Assembly: GCA_033398695.1 (NCBI GenBank)
Contig: CM065818.1
Coordinates: forward strand, 51,926,001-51,990,000
DNA from: Orobanche coerulescens
Taxonomy: Eukaryota; Streptophyta; Magnoliopsida; Lamiales; Orobanchaceae
Direction: 5' to 3'
DNA: 64,000 nucleotides
Part shown: piece after piece, positions 11,864 to 23,189 of the stretch
Position numbering within the stretch: the stretch's first letter is position 1
How the letters are laid out: each line of letters begins with the position of its first letter
Made by a program: the position numbers and the translations under genes
The notes under the pieces: generated by a model
Databases searched by the model: none
The model's input: only the letters and a program-made list of their open reading frames with translations
Told to the model about the DNA's origin: nothing

Positions 11864-14800
11864 TTATCCGTATGTGGAAGCATCAGCCTTGCAAATTGGC
11901 AAGTCATTCTCAACATTTGGAGGAGTCTTAAGAATGGGATTGCTTTCAAAGAAATTCACCGGCTTCAAATCGAAGCTCGAAGACACGGTCGGCATAATGG
12001 GAAAATCTTCTTGACATGGAATGTGATGGAATCCCAAGGTGTACCACACAACAATATCCTTATTCTCAATCGCTCGGTCTCTGCAGCAACAATTCATTCA
12101 AGTGATTAGTAGGGAGGAAAGAAAACCAAACTAAAATGGACTAAAAATCAAGAATCGAGCGGGGAAACAATGCGATTTAGCTACCTGTTAGACCATACTT
12201 GCAGAGTATCATCACCATGACTCTGGTAAACAAACAAGCCACCAGCCCATTGCTCGGTTTTGTTATAAGGCGTGACCCAGATTTGGTTATTGGTAAAGGC
12301 CCCTCGTTTTTGTGGAGGATCGTTTGAATCGAGCAAATTAACAGCTGTGCCACCTGGAACCACTTTATAGCCGACAGGGTTTCCGACTCTCGTTTTCTTT
12401 GTGGGGTTGACGACGTGAAATTCCGATGGATCATGTGGTTTGAGATTAATCTGCGCGTCTTTTTCAGTCTTGGCCACATCCCTTACGGCTTTCAAGTAGC
12501 TCATTCTAGGGGACTCTCCGGGCTTGGTATATTCCCTTTGGAGGTTGACTTTGACGAACGAATTATCCGATCCATCGACATCCATGTCCAGATAGAATGT
12601 GATGAAGTGATCATGGATTACACCGATGACATTTTCGGACAAGAGGGTTCCATATAGGTCTTCCTGACGGTTAACTTGGTTAAGGTTGGAATAGGGAGAG
12701 CCTTTCACCATCAGTATTCCACTCAGCCCAACCTGGCAAAAGTGAATGGGACAGCAAGAATAACACATAGCAGCACTATGATGCAATATTAGTGGACATC
12801 TCTTTCCAAATGGGCGAGTCTTGTTCAGTGTTGATTTTACAATATCAATCACGTAACGTGACATGACTAGAGCAATTATTTCGACTCTACAGTCTCATGA
12901 TATTTTCCATGCTATTGGCAAAAGAAATCAATATCCTTTCAAGCTTAGATGACAAATGCAAGACGAAAGAATATAGAAATATGATCGATAGTTGCAACCA
13001 ACTTTAGAAAAGGAAAAAAAAAAAAACAGTAGCAATTACAGATTTCTGTACTTACCTTGATTCTAATTAGTCCATCTGTTTGAAACTCCCAATCGACGAT
13101 GTAATCGTAGTTGGCAACCGATGCCGCCATCCGAACCACCAACGTCACTTTTGGCCTCACCTCTCGGATCTCACATTATCAAAGTCCAAATTAAAAAAAA
13201 AACGAGACCAAAACACCTGCTCTTTCTTGAAATTCCTCATTCCAATTAATAAAAAATTGTTTAACATAGGATTAGTTACATTTACGAAGATTGTAAACAC
13301 AACCCGAAACAGTTCTTGAAGAGCATGGTTGTGAAGTCGACAACTAGTCGCCGACTAGCCTACTGGTCTGAAACCATTGAATGACTGGGCACTCGACTAG
13401 AGCAAAGATGGATAGTCGATGATAGATTATATGTATTGAACCTTGTGTTGAAGTCTATTGGAACATAATTGCTAAGTTATTTCAAGTTATTTGATTACCC
13501 GTTATAATTTATATCATCACATACATATATATATATATATATATATTAGTTTTTACTTACCGACTAATCAACCTAGTCGACTAGTCACTCAGTCGGACCT
13601 GTGTCGACTCAACTCTACTTACCGACCAGACAGCCATGTTTAAGAGGCTTACTTTTCTTAAAAAGAAGTTGCATTTGTCACACCGCAGGCCCCAGAAAGT
13701 TAAGCCACGACACAAAGGGCCGGGCTCCTCTGCGAATAATAACAAAAATAAAAAGAAAAACATATAATACCTCCATTCCAGTGATCGGGCTTTCGGAGTG
13801 CCTCCATCCGATATCACCGGTATAGCTCTCAAAAACACAAACCATATTCGACCGGACATAAGGCGTTCCATCTGATGCCGCAAACACACCATCCATGTAG
13901 TAAGCATTCCTCGGACAATCATTTAGTGGGTCGAGTGGCATTGCCTGCAACCCGAACCCATATTCCCCTGCGTCCATATACGTCTTAAAGTACCACGCGT
14001 CCGTAGGATCCATGTACGGCACAAACAACTCCGAAGTTAGACCTTTGTACATCACATTCCTCATCTCACCAGTCCCCAGATCACGAACCATGACCCGGGA
14101 AATGATCACCCCGGCTCTTGGGTCGGGCTTGAGGTGAAATTCCCAGTTTGCCCACTTGACCAAATGATCGTCTTCTACAGTAAAACTTGGGCCTTTTGGT
14201 TGCTCGATGGATATCGGATTTACTAGTCTTTGGTGGGAGTTCTGGGCTGAGAAACGGTAATCCGTGTTAGCAGCATTCGGTATCGGTATGCCTTTCCCTT
14301 TATCAGTGATCCCTACAACTTCTTTTGTGTCCAAATCCACAAGAACGGTTAGGCCTTCGATCGGTCTCATGTAGAAGTTAGCAGTGTCTTTCATGGAGTA
14401 GCATTGGACTTTGATCAACCTTCTCTTCTCCTCACTTTTGCCTGTTGATTAATTAAACCCGGGAAACAGGACAACAATCGACCTTTAGTAGACTCTGTAT
14501 AATTTATGAACAGTGCATACAATGTTATTGAAAATTGGCCGTGACAACATTAATCTTACCGAACCATCCAGTTGAAATGGGCAAGCAAGCGAGGTTCCCC
14601 AAATCCACTCCGCGCTCCACCACCGTTCGATTGAAATCAGCGCTCACCAGCGGGGCCCGCGTAACCGATGTCATGTCCTCCACCGTCATAGTAGGGTAAC
14701 CCGATGAATTACCAGTGTCCTGATGGGCCACTTCGCCGGAACCCAAGTCCACCGTCAGGACGTGCGAAGCCCCGCTTGCACGTGCCACGACGGAGGCCTT

Positions 14801-15199
14801 CCTCGGCGGCAGCGGGTCCTCTCTCTTCCATTCGAGCACCACCTTCTTGTCTGGCTCTTCAAGAACTACAGAGTGAAGAGCGTAGGCTTTGTTCCTGAAG
14901 TGGTCGTCTTTTCGGATGATTTTTTGGACTTCCTTGAGCTCTGTTACGGTGAGAGGATCCAGAGGGTGGCGGGGCACGTCGGCGGAGTGACGGTGGATGC
15001 AACGCGTGGGGTTCTGGAGAGACTCAGGTTTTTTGGATTGGATACGGTTTTTGGAGGTGCACCAGGGGGAGTAGGCGGCGCACTCTAGCAGCTCCGCCTT
15101 GTCGGACCGCGGAGATGGGCGGTTGGAGAAAGTGAAGAGTATGAGTACAACTGTGAAGAAGAGAAAGAAGCTGCAGCGGAGAAGATGTCTACCCTCCAT
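11864..15199 (-). CDS. copper amine oxidase (primary-amine oxidase), five exons
   Basis: My splice model is exons 15199-14560, 14441-13771, 13169-13056, 12732-12185 and 12080-11864. All have GT/AG borders and join in frame to 2190 bp (729 aa plus stop). Copper amine oxidases oxidise putrescine and other primary amines to aldehyde, ammonia and H2O2 using copper and a self-made topaquinone (TPQ). The TPQ site is the Tyr in VANYDY (about Tyr458). The catalytic-base Asp is in [10 protein letters not shown] (about 370). The copper ligands are both His of IHDH (about 515/517) and one in [12 protein letters not shown] (about 676). A hydrophobic stretch at residues 9-25 is a signal peptide or anchor, so the product is probably apoplastic or secretory. 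There is no C-terminal peroxisomal SKL-type signal (it ends ASTYG). Length matches the plant family (about 650-760 aa). It is the only gene in the window without a visible defect. The start codon is the first Met before the signal segment. Confidence 0.93.
13330..13625. mobile_element. possible small inverted-repeat element in intron 2
   Basis: Within intron 2 of the amine oxidase, AAGTCGACAACTAGTCG at the left and a roughly complementary GACTAGTCACTCAGTCGG...GTCGACTCAA stretch at the right enclose about 290 bp with an (AT)n tract at 13523-13548. The arms are imperfect and no clear target duplication was found. It may be an old MITE or simply CTAGTCGACTAG-rich sequence. Confidence 0.25.
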
Positions 15200-15834
15200 T
15201 TCTCTGTTGCTTGCAGTGTGTTCCCAACTGTGGTGTGTGTGGGTGGGTGTGAAGCTAATGAGAGCCTGATACAGGGAGGGGAGCTTGAACGAAGATAAAA
15301 AATCAAGATTCTTTTGAAAGAGAAAGTTTAGACGTATGCCCCACTTGGCTTCAGGCCCGATTAAGATAACATAATTTGAACAAGTGGTAATTAAGGCGTT
15401 TTGAAATTCGCCATTAAAAAAAAATATTAAAATTGACCAAGTCTCCCGTCCATAAGGTGGAACTCTTATCTTCTAAAATTACATTCTATCATTAGAAAAA
15501 AACTATAAAATCTAAAAAGAAAAAAAAACATAAACTTAAAAGAAAAAAAAACTAGAAAACGAAAAGAAAATCTATATATCTATATATAATAGCATTACGA
15601 ATTTGATTCATCGTATTAACTATTTCTTCTATGCGGTATTTTCTAATTATTTTTATTCTTGTCAAATTAATAAATTTATTTTGTTTGGAGATTTAAATTT
15701 GATTAATTTACGAATGGAATGAATTTAAGTTTTTTATTAGTACATAAACCTTTATATAATTAAAGTTACATCAAGTATTTAATTCTCAATATGAAATTTT
15801 ATTCTACACATACGGAAAAAAAGTTTGTAGACAG

Positions 15835-15870
<36 letters not shown>

Positions 15871-16408
15871 CTACATTTGGAAATTTAATTTGGCCATTAA
15901 TTTAGTCGATTCTTTTGTTGGCAAAATAAATATACATATTTAGATTACCATATTAACTCTCTCCTACGTGATAATTTCTATTTTTTATTTTATTTATCTA
16001 AAAATCTTCTATCATGAAAATTCTCGATAAGTTCAAAATTTTATTTTACTGCATGACAAAAATTAAAAAAGCCATATTCTATTATCATCGAGGTTGCATG
16101 AAGATTTCTGATTTTAAACTTCTATGACTCAAAAGATGTATGAATTAATTTTTTTATTATCCAACTTATATATGTACAAATATTATTTTTTATTATTTTT
16201 CTTTCTTTCTTGGATAAACTCAACTCTCCCCATTCCCATATATATATTTAAAATATATAATAACGTTACAAATTTTGGGTACCACCCTAAATCTCTCTCA
16301 TATTAGATATGTTCTCGATTCTTTATTCTGATTTATCTAATCTTGATCTTACGTCGGTTTTAATGAGAATCAACTGATTTAAGAATCTAAATAAATAGTT
16401 AATATCAA
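15200..16408. other. intergenic DNA upstream of the amine oxidase
   Basis: This must contain the promoter of the minus-strand amine oxidase, but I see no unambiguous TATA box at a standard distance from the ATG. From 15360 it is strongly AT-rich, with an (AT)n microsatellite at about 15836-15867. No gene recognised. Confidence 0.5.
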
Positions 16409-17308
16409 GAGAGAAGACATGGACTAGCCAAATAGCTTAGTAAATTTTAATATTTGTCATGCAACTTAGTTTGTACAAATTGTACCCAAAAAGAATAAAT
16501 TCGAACCAATTTACCCTCATCCCCTTATTTCTTTCTCCCCCTCCCTCTCTCTCATTCCCCCATATACTCTATTTCTCTCTCTTTCTTTCTCTCCCCCTAG
16601 TCTCTCTCATTCCCCCCACCCCCACGCCTCTCTCTTCTCTCTCCTTTCTCCTCTCTCTCAATCCCTCCCTTCCCATCGAATGGCTGCGCCACCCATCACC
16701 GTCGTCGGCCATGTTCTCAGGTGACCATGGCATTTCTGTGGCCAACCATCTTCATATCTCGGAATCTAGCTATTTAGGGCCGACTTCACGGAGTTGGTTC
16801 TTTCCGAATCTTCCTACTCGAATCTTCCTACGGCCTTGACTCAAGTCGTCCGCTCAAGACCGAATCTTCCCTACTCTCTCATTCGATTTTATTTCTCTTT
16901 CTCCAACTTTCTCTCTCTAGAAAAATCCTAGATCTATCTTGAAATAATGTTATTTTTGTATTTGTTTTTGATGATTTACAAGTTTTCATATGATTTCTGG
17001 TGATTTGTGGTATATTTGGAGTGATTCAGATCGATTTGTATGTAGTGGTGTTTTAGATCTAGTTTTTGGCAAGTTTGCATACGTGGTTACGAATTTACAG
17101 TTGGTACGATTTATTCATTTAAATCTTTGGTTACCATGTTACAATATTGTCATTTCGTATCACTATGCCTTGATTTTCTGTTAAGATTTTATCATTTCAT
17201 ATCAGTATGAAGTTACGAAATTCGAATTTCATAACACATTTATGCTGATTTGAAATTTCCGTATTGGAGATTTGGTATACATGTTACGAATTCGTAACTG
17301 TTACGACT

Positions 17309-17600
17309 GGTAAGAAATTGTAACTTCTTACCAAGTATAATAGTACGAAGTTACGAATTAATGACTTCGTATTAGTGTAACCGTAACTATTTCCAGCTAC
17401 GAATTAGTAAGGGTGTCACTGTTTACACTCTGGTATATTGGTAAGAAATTGTAACTTCTTACCAAGTGTAACTAGTACGAAGTTACGAATTAATGACTTC
17501 GTATTAGCGTAACCGTAACTATTTCCAGTTACGAATTAGTATCTGTCTTAAGGGGGTTATGGTATATTGGTAAGAAATTGTAACTTCTTACCAAGTGTAC
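17309..17600. repeat. ~130-bp tandem repeat, about 2.3 copies
   Basis: Units starting GGTAAGAAATTGTAACTTCT begin at 17309, 17440 and 17569. Each first contains the short inverted repeat GGTAAGAAAT...CTTCTTACC, then a TACGAAGTTACGAATTAATG block that is itself nearly palindromic. It lies inside the 1.95-kb Mutator-like element. Confidence 0.9.
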
Positions 17601-17659
17601 CATTTAAACTTAACATGTTACTATATTGGTAACGAACGTAACGAAGCGTAACGAAAAAC

Positions 17660-18350
17660 AAATAATAAATGATCAATTATTAATCGGGTAATGTAACGAA
17701 TGTAACGAAAAATAAATATCGTATCCGCTTACTGGTACTTCGTGTACAATAATCTAACACGGTAAATAAGATACGAAGTTACGATACATTAACACAAAAG
17801 GTAAACAACACATGGTAACGAGGCGGTACGAAATACATACGTCGTAACCCAGAAACTCAGAAAAGATAAGGAGAGAGATAAAATGAGTTAGTTTTACTGA
17901 AAAGTAAGGGTATATTGGTCCAACCATGTCCTTTTTGGCTAGAATTTGTACAAACTAAGTCCATTGACAAATATTATCATTGACTATGGCAAAGTGGCTA
18001 AAGGAGTGTATTTCCTCAATAATAAATGATCAATTATTAATCGGGTAATGTAACGAAAAATAAATATCGTATCCGCTTACTGGTACCTCGTGTGCAATAT
18101 TCCGACATGGTAAATAAGATACGAAGTTACGATACAATAACACAAAAGGTAAACAACACATGGTAACGAGACGGTACGAAATACATACGTCGTAACCCAG
18201 AAACTCAGAAAAGATAAGGAGAGATATAAAGTGGGTTAGTTTTATTGAAAAGTAAGGGTATATTGGTCAAGTATCGTTTTTCTTAGAATTTATCTGTTAA
18301 GTCTCTTGACAAATATTGTCATTGACTATGACAAAGTGACTAAAATAGTG
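17660..18350. repeat. ~358-bp tandem duplication including a terminus
   Basis: The block starting AATAATAAATGATCAATTAT at about 17660 recurs from about 18019 with small indels and continues through the terminal inverted repeat. The right end of the Mutator-like element is therefore duplicated, giving two potential right termini. Confidence 0.85.
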
Positions 18351-18368
18351 TATTACCTCTAATATCAA

Positions 18369-19021
18369 TGTGCATTATCTCACCTTGATTTTAATTTGCT
18401 GATTAGTTGATAAACGATATTAATCAGATTGCACCGTCATTTTTATTCTGGCTAAAACACTTATTTGTCAATTGAAAATTTTCTTTATATTCTAAGCTAA
18501 TTTTTAAGACATAATTAACTAAATAGTGGTATCCAGTTTAAATTTCTTTATTCAATTAAATTAAATTTAACGTGATATCAATCACATTTTTTTTGCTAAA
18601 TATATCTCATAGTTATTTTCTTTATAATATTTTTGATATTGTTTTAATTTTGAAAATAATTAAGAATACATATGAACAACATAATTAAAAAAGAATACAA
18701 GAAAGGTGATAATTATTATTTAAAAATAAATAAAACATTAATCAACACGCCTACATAGATTTTTAATCGGATTTAGGACGGGTATGAGTATGTAAATTCA
18801 AAATGAATTTCATAGACTATATAAATTCAAAATATATACTTGAACATTAATTTTTAATATTTATCCATTTGCATTATTTATTATTAATCTTTACTTTATA
18901 ATATCCGGGCTTTGATAAAAGTGGATATATAAGTGATAACCAACTATTGTACAATTAATATTTTATTATTCATAAATTTTATAATAATGGGTTCGGATAG
19001 TAGTGAATATGTGAGAATCAA
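18369..19021. other. AT-rich spacer with degenerate repeat
   Basis: No gene seen. Parts resemble, at low identity, the degenerate repeat on the far side of the large MULE (38930-39364). This would fit the MULE having inserted into a tandem-repeat tract. Confidence 0.4.
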
Positions 19022-19120
19022 TTTTTTAATACCAAATCATAAAATTGATAAGTTTATATCCCCATTCATAAAACTATAAGTTTTTAGTATCATTTTGATT
19101 AAAAAGACTAAAATGTCCTG
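19022..19120 (+). repeat. left terminal inverted repeat of the MULE
   Basis: It pairs with 38793-38892 in inverted orientation. The best-conserved core is TATATCCCCATTCATAAAAC followed by TATAAGTTTTT. Identity falls toward the inner end. Confidence 0.85.
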
Positions 19121-19437
19121 TCTTTTGTTGTAATGTTGACTTCTCACTTTTATTTTATTTTATTTAATTTAAATTACTTTTCTTCTCTTTTTTTCTTTTT
19201 TACTTTTCTCATCTGCTCCGATCGATATTAATGTCCAACAACCAAAATTTAACTACAAACATATACATCAAAACAACACAACCATTTTTGACAAAGGGTC
19301 TCTCAAAAATCTTATAAAAATCACAAGATTATTCGAAAAGAAAAGTTGACGTTCAAATAGGACTTCATTTGTCGTGCTTCTGGGTTCATAAAGAAGGTAT
19401 GCATCATTATTTGACCGCTGGGAAAAAAATTCCCGAC

Positions 19438-19660
19438 CAGTTCTTACGGACACGATCGCTGCACACGATGGGAAGCCACCGTGTGCAACAGTCATGTCCA
19501 ACGACCTTGACATCGTGCGCACAACTAACGTGTTCACGATCATTTAACACGATCGTCTACAATCGTGTGCAACGATCGTGTTCATGACCAGAAACTTGCA
19601 CACGATCACTGCACACGGTAGTATACGACCATGTGCATCGGTCGTGTCTAAGGCAGACCG
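19438..19660. repeat. cluster of CACACGAT/ATCGTGTG motifs (5' leader of MULE)
   Basis: Between the left inverted repeat and the transposase ATG lies a GC-richer block with about ten copies of ACACGATCG, CACACGAT, ATCGTGTGC and variants in both orientations. It lies where the promoter or 5' leader of the transposase would be. Related clusters occur at 34735-35005 and 38190-38480. Confidence 0.8.
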
Positions 19661-20364
19661 TTTTATAATATTTTTCGCTCAGTTTTCTGAATAGTTATTC
19701 ATATTTTTGTAATCAGATGTCGTGGCAGCGTATTTTGATACATCACGGTGGTCATTGAGAGCGATCGATATATGTAGACGGGGACTCCTTTTTTGTCTAT
19801 ATCGACACGAGCAAAGTTAGTCGTGCAAACCTCGTGGGGGTTATCAGAGAGGGTTTGGGTGGTCCAAATGAGTCCGATTACAAATTATGGTACTTGACAC
19901 ACATGGCCAAGGGAAACAAAGTAAAAGTCCTATTACGGGCGTCTGAGATACTTCGATTACGAGTAGAATACAAGGAAGATCCTGAGGTCTATGTTGAGAA
20001 CAGCAGCTCCTCCACTCCCGAGGTTAATATGGGATGTAGCAGCTCGAGAGTAGAGCCCGACAACATAAATTATTGTAACACCCCAAACTAGGCGGATATT
20101 ACAGTATCGTGAACCCCGACTGGGACCCACCAGGCGAATGAAAATTAATGAATTAAATAATATAATTGTAGTACCAAACCACAATATATCATCAATCACT
20201 CCGATGAGGAGTTTTATTACAACACACCCAAGATAATAACCGAATACAAGTATATTTTATATGGAGATAAAATATACAACACTGAATGAACTCAAAATCC
20301 GAACGGAAAACTGCAGTGGAAATAAAATAAGGAAAACACAGTGAATGAAAGGACTGGGCCCCCC

Positions 20365-22733
20365 TGTAATACCCAGTAATTATCATTCAGTAATTATCAC
20401 TCAGTAATTATCATTCAGTATTTATCATTCAGTAATTGGTACTCAGTAATTTCATTATTGATCATTTATCACTCAGATTCAGTCATGGTATTCATCATTC
20501 AGAGTAATTGTATCGTGTATCAATCGTCATTCATCACTAATCTGATTGGAGTTTCGTGCCGTGTTTATCATCATTGTCATTTTCGTTGCAAGCTGTGCTT
20601 GAGGGTAGCGCACGCTACATACTCCTTTTAGCGTACGCTAATTGGGTATAGGTAGCGCACGCTAAGGCTACCTTGGCTGCAGTCCAGAAGGTACTGGACT
20701 GCAGGTGAGAATAATTGTAGCGCACGCTACGAGTGGTGAGTAGCGCGCGCTAACGGGTTGTAGTAGCGCACGCTATATGTGTGGAGTAGCGCGCGCTAGG
20801 GACGGATCAGGTTGAGTCCAGTGGCTCTTTGGGCTGCCGGATTAATTCATAGCGCACGCTATGAGTTATATTTAGCGTCGCAATCAATATTATAGCGCAC
20901 GCTAATCGGTTGTTGTAGCGCACGCTATCGAGGTTAGATCGAGAGGCGACGGTTTGGACTCCGATCTTGGCGTCGAATATTTCGCTAGCGCACGCTAACA
21001 ATGGATATTAGCGCACGCTAGTAATATGGCCGTAGCGCACGCTACAAATAGGTACGTAGCGCGCTACCGTGTTCGGACAGGGGTTCTTGGACTACCCAAA
21101 TTACACGTTAGCGCACGCTATGCACAAGGCTAGCGCACGCTAACATGGGTAGTATAAATTGGGCAGTTTAGTCGAGTTCGTCATTTCCCATCTCATTTCA
21201 TTCCTTCGGTAGTTTTGGCGATTTCGAGCGTTTGGAGAGGATTCTTCGAGGTGTAATCATCAATCATCATTTTCAAGCTCATCTTTCGGATTGATCATCA
21301 TTTCGTCATCTTCATCACATCGAATCAAAGGTATTAAACTCTTGGATCTAGAATTTGGATTTTGGGTTTTCCTTCCGATTTCTTCGTGTAAGCTTGGATT
21401 ATCATTGGAATATGTTAGTTATGGATTATCTAACTTGGATAAATATATTCCTACGGATTTTAACGGTTATTTTGAATTATTCCAAGAAACCTTGGGGTTG
21501 ACTTCGGTTAATTGGGGATTTTCCGATTGATGTTGTTGTAATCATGAGTTATGGATTCCTAATGGATTATTGATATCCTTGAAAGTGTTTTGATGGTTTG
21601 AAATACTCATCTTGGAGTTGGTTTCGATTCATTCGAACTCGGATATCGTTGTGTCGATGTTTGAGTCGTTTATGATCGTTTTTGATTTGCGTAATGATCG
21701 GATTATTGGTAATTGTGTTATTCAAGGTTGTTTGAGCGACCGATATTTCATTTAGGACGTTGTTCGTGGACGGACATTCATCATCGGTATTGTGTAAGTT
21801 AATTCTTACTCGGTTAAAAGGATATTCATTCCTTTTGTCGTTGTTCATTCATAATCATAACTCATTCATCATTGTATTAATCGTATCAAGGCTCGTCATT
21901 GTCAATTAATCACCTCAGTCATAAGGAGCAGCGGTTCCGATCATTTCATTGAGCTATCATTCATTTCACCATCATTCAATCTTGGTGAGTCATTATTCAT
22001 TTTCATTGTCACTTTTGTCATATTGTGGCATTAGGGTCATCTTGGCGTGCGTTGGTATGTGTAGGATTTTCATGTCGGGCACATTATAGTCGTGTGTTGG
22101 TTGGCGGCCTCACATTGGGTGTGCACAGTCGATTGCTCGTGAGGCGATTCGTACAAGACCACGCGTGTTTGATCGTTGGTGGCTTGTGCACGGACACATT
22201 TCCATCCGGGCGTAGTGTGGCGCCATTCCTTTGAGCCGTCTTGATTAGTCGATTCATATAGCATGTTTGATTGCGTATGTTTGTGAGAATAATTCATAAT
22301 TTCGGATATATCATGATTGTGTATTTTCAACCCTTGAGGATTGTTGTTACGTATGGCGACCCGTTGGGGATCTTTTTTGAGTCATGGCAAGGCTAAGGCA
22401 CGGGAGAGCATGGTGACGGCGAGAGTCAGTGATACTAGTAGGGGGCCCCGATCTGATCATTTATTCGATCATTTGTGTTGCCTTTATTTATTCCGCTGCA
22501 GACATTAGTTTGAATGCTCATTTCATTGATGTTGTGTATTTTATCGTCACATAAAATACACATGTATTCTATTTTATCACAGGTGTGTTGTATAAAACTC
22601 CTCGTCGGAGTAATTGATGTTGTAATGTGGTTCGGTACTACATTTACTGTGTAATTCATTCATTTTCATTCGCTGGTGGGTCCCGATCGGGGGTCCACAG
22701 ACCTTGTAATATCCGCCTAGTTTGGGGTGTTAC
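20365..22733 (+). repeat. 5' LTR of gypsy element D
   Basis: It starts TGTAATACCCAG and ends GGGGTGTTAC(A). A U3 region of about 790 bp carries a palindrome array and then a TATA box (AGTATAAATT at 21151). R/U5 follows. It pairs with the 3' LTR at 27844-30239. Confidence 0.93.
20606..21160 (+). promoter_or_regulatory. TAGCGCACGCTA palindrome array plus TATA box in LTR
   Basis: About sixteen copies of a 12-bp palindrome TAGCGYRCGCTA (most TAGCGCACGCTA, some perfectly symmetric such as TAGCGTACGCTA and TAGCGCGCGCTA) stand at irregular 12-80 bp spacing from 20606 to 21142. The array stops 9 bp before a TATA box at 21151-21160, the expected promoter of the element. Position and spacing suggest upstream binding sites for a dimeric protein. 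That is inference. Confidence 0.85.
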
Positions 22734-22751
22734 GAGTTGGTATCGAGCGTG
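22734..22751 (+). promoter_or_regulatory. primer-binding site of element D
   Basis: Directly after the 5' LTR, GTTGGTATCGAGCGTGG resembles the complement of the 3' end of initiator methionine tRNA (TGGTATCAGAGC), with AG missing. The missing bases fit the CAG-site discrepancy seen throughout this element. Confidence 0.75.
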
Positions 22752-23189
22752 GTTTTGAATACTACCCTCCAAGTCATGTCTCATTTGAAATCATCGTCAT
22801 CGGACTAGTATCATTGGACTCTCGCGCCACGTGTGACTGTGCAAAAGCCGAGCCAATCGGACCAAGCTGTAAGATTTCTAATGCCACGGTATAATTTCGG
22901 CATAAATCATTCATTCATAATTCATCGATTAACAATCCTCAATCATCATTGTCATTTTGGCCGGACGGTCGAGTTAACTCATTAATCGTCAATTCATTTC
23001 ATTGTTCGTTGTTGATCGGAAGATCGGATCATTAATCTTGTTAACTCATCCAAGATAATCATTTGATAACTTCATCGAGATAATCATGTCACGTCAATCA
23101 ATCATTCATGTAATCATTGTATTTGAGCGCGTATGCTCATTTTCATCATTTCATAATATAATCATAATGTGATACTCATGCGAGATATA

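Larger units (their letters stand above)
16409..18359. mobile_element. non-autonomous Mutator-like element with 9-bp TSD
   Basis: A perfect 9-bp direct repeat TAATATCAA flanks the element (16400-16408 and 18360-18368), the size expected of Mutator-like transposition. The ends are diverged inverted repeats: the left end reads GAGAGAAGACATGGACTAGC and the right end in reverse reads GAGGTAATACACTATTTTAG. Both then run into a shared AATATTTGTCA...GACTTA/CAACTTAG block. A second, inner copy of the right terminus sits near 17930-18015. No transposase is encoded. The interior has a CT-rich block (16520-16670), a segment around 16680-16860 that may be captured host DNA, and TTACGAA-rich tandem repeats. 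Confidence 0.8.

Noticed and set aside
12893..13055. Extra exon in intron 3 of the amine oxidase
   Set aside because: The open frame continues past the donor without family similarity, and the GT donor at 13055 joins perfectly to exon 4.
14723..15088. 121-codon plus-strand open frame
   Set aside because: It is antisense to exon 1 of the amine oxidase, whose coding evidence is decisive.
16459..16839. 126-codon open frame rich in Ser, Leu and Pro
   Set aside because: It is a translation of the CT-rich tract within the Mutator-like element; no homology recognised.
19013..19021. Perfect target duplication of the large MULE
   Set aside because: Left GAGAATCAA and right GAGAGATTC do not match as a 9-bp repeat; the element ends rest on the inverted repeats alone.
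20606..21142. CRISPR-like array
   Set aside because: The repeats are 12 bp with irregular spacing, within a plant LTR promoter and present in both LTR copies; no cas genes or unique spacers.
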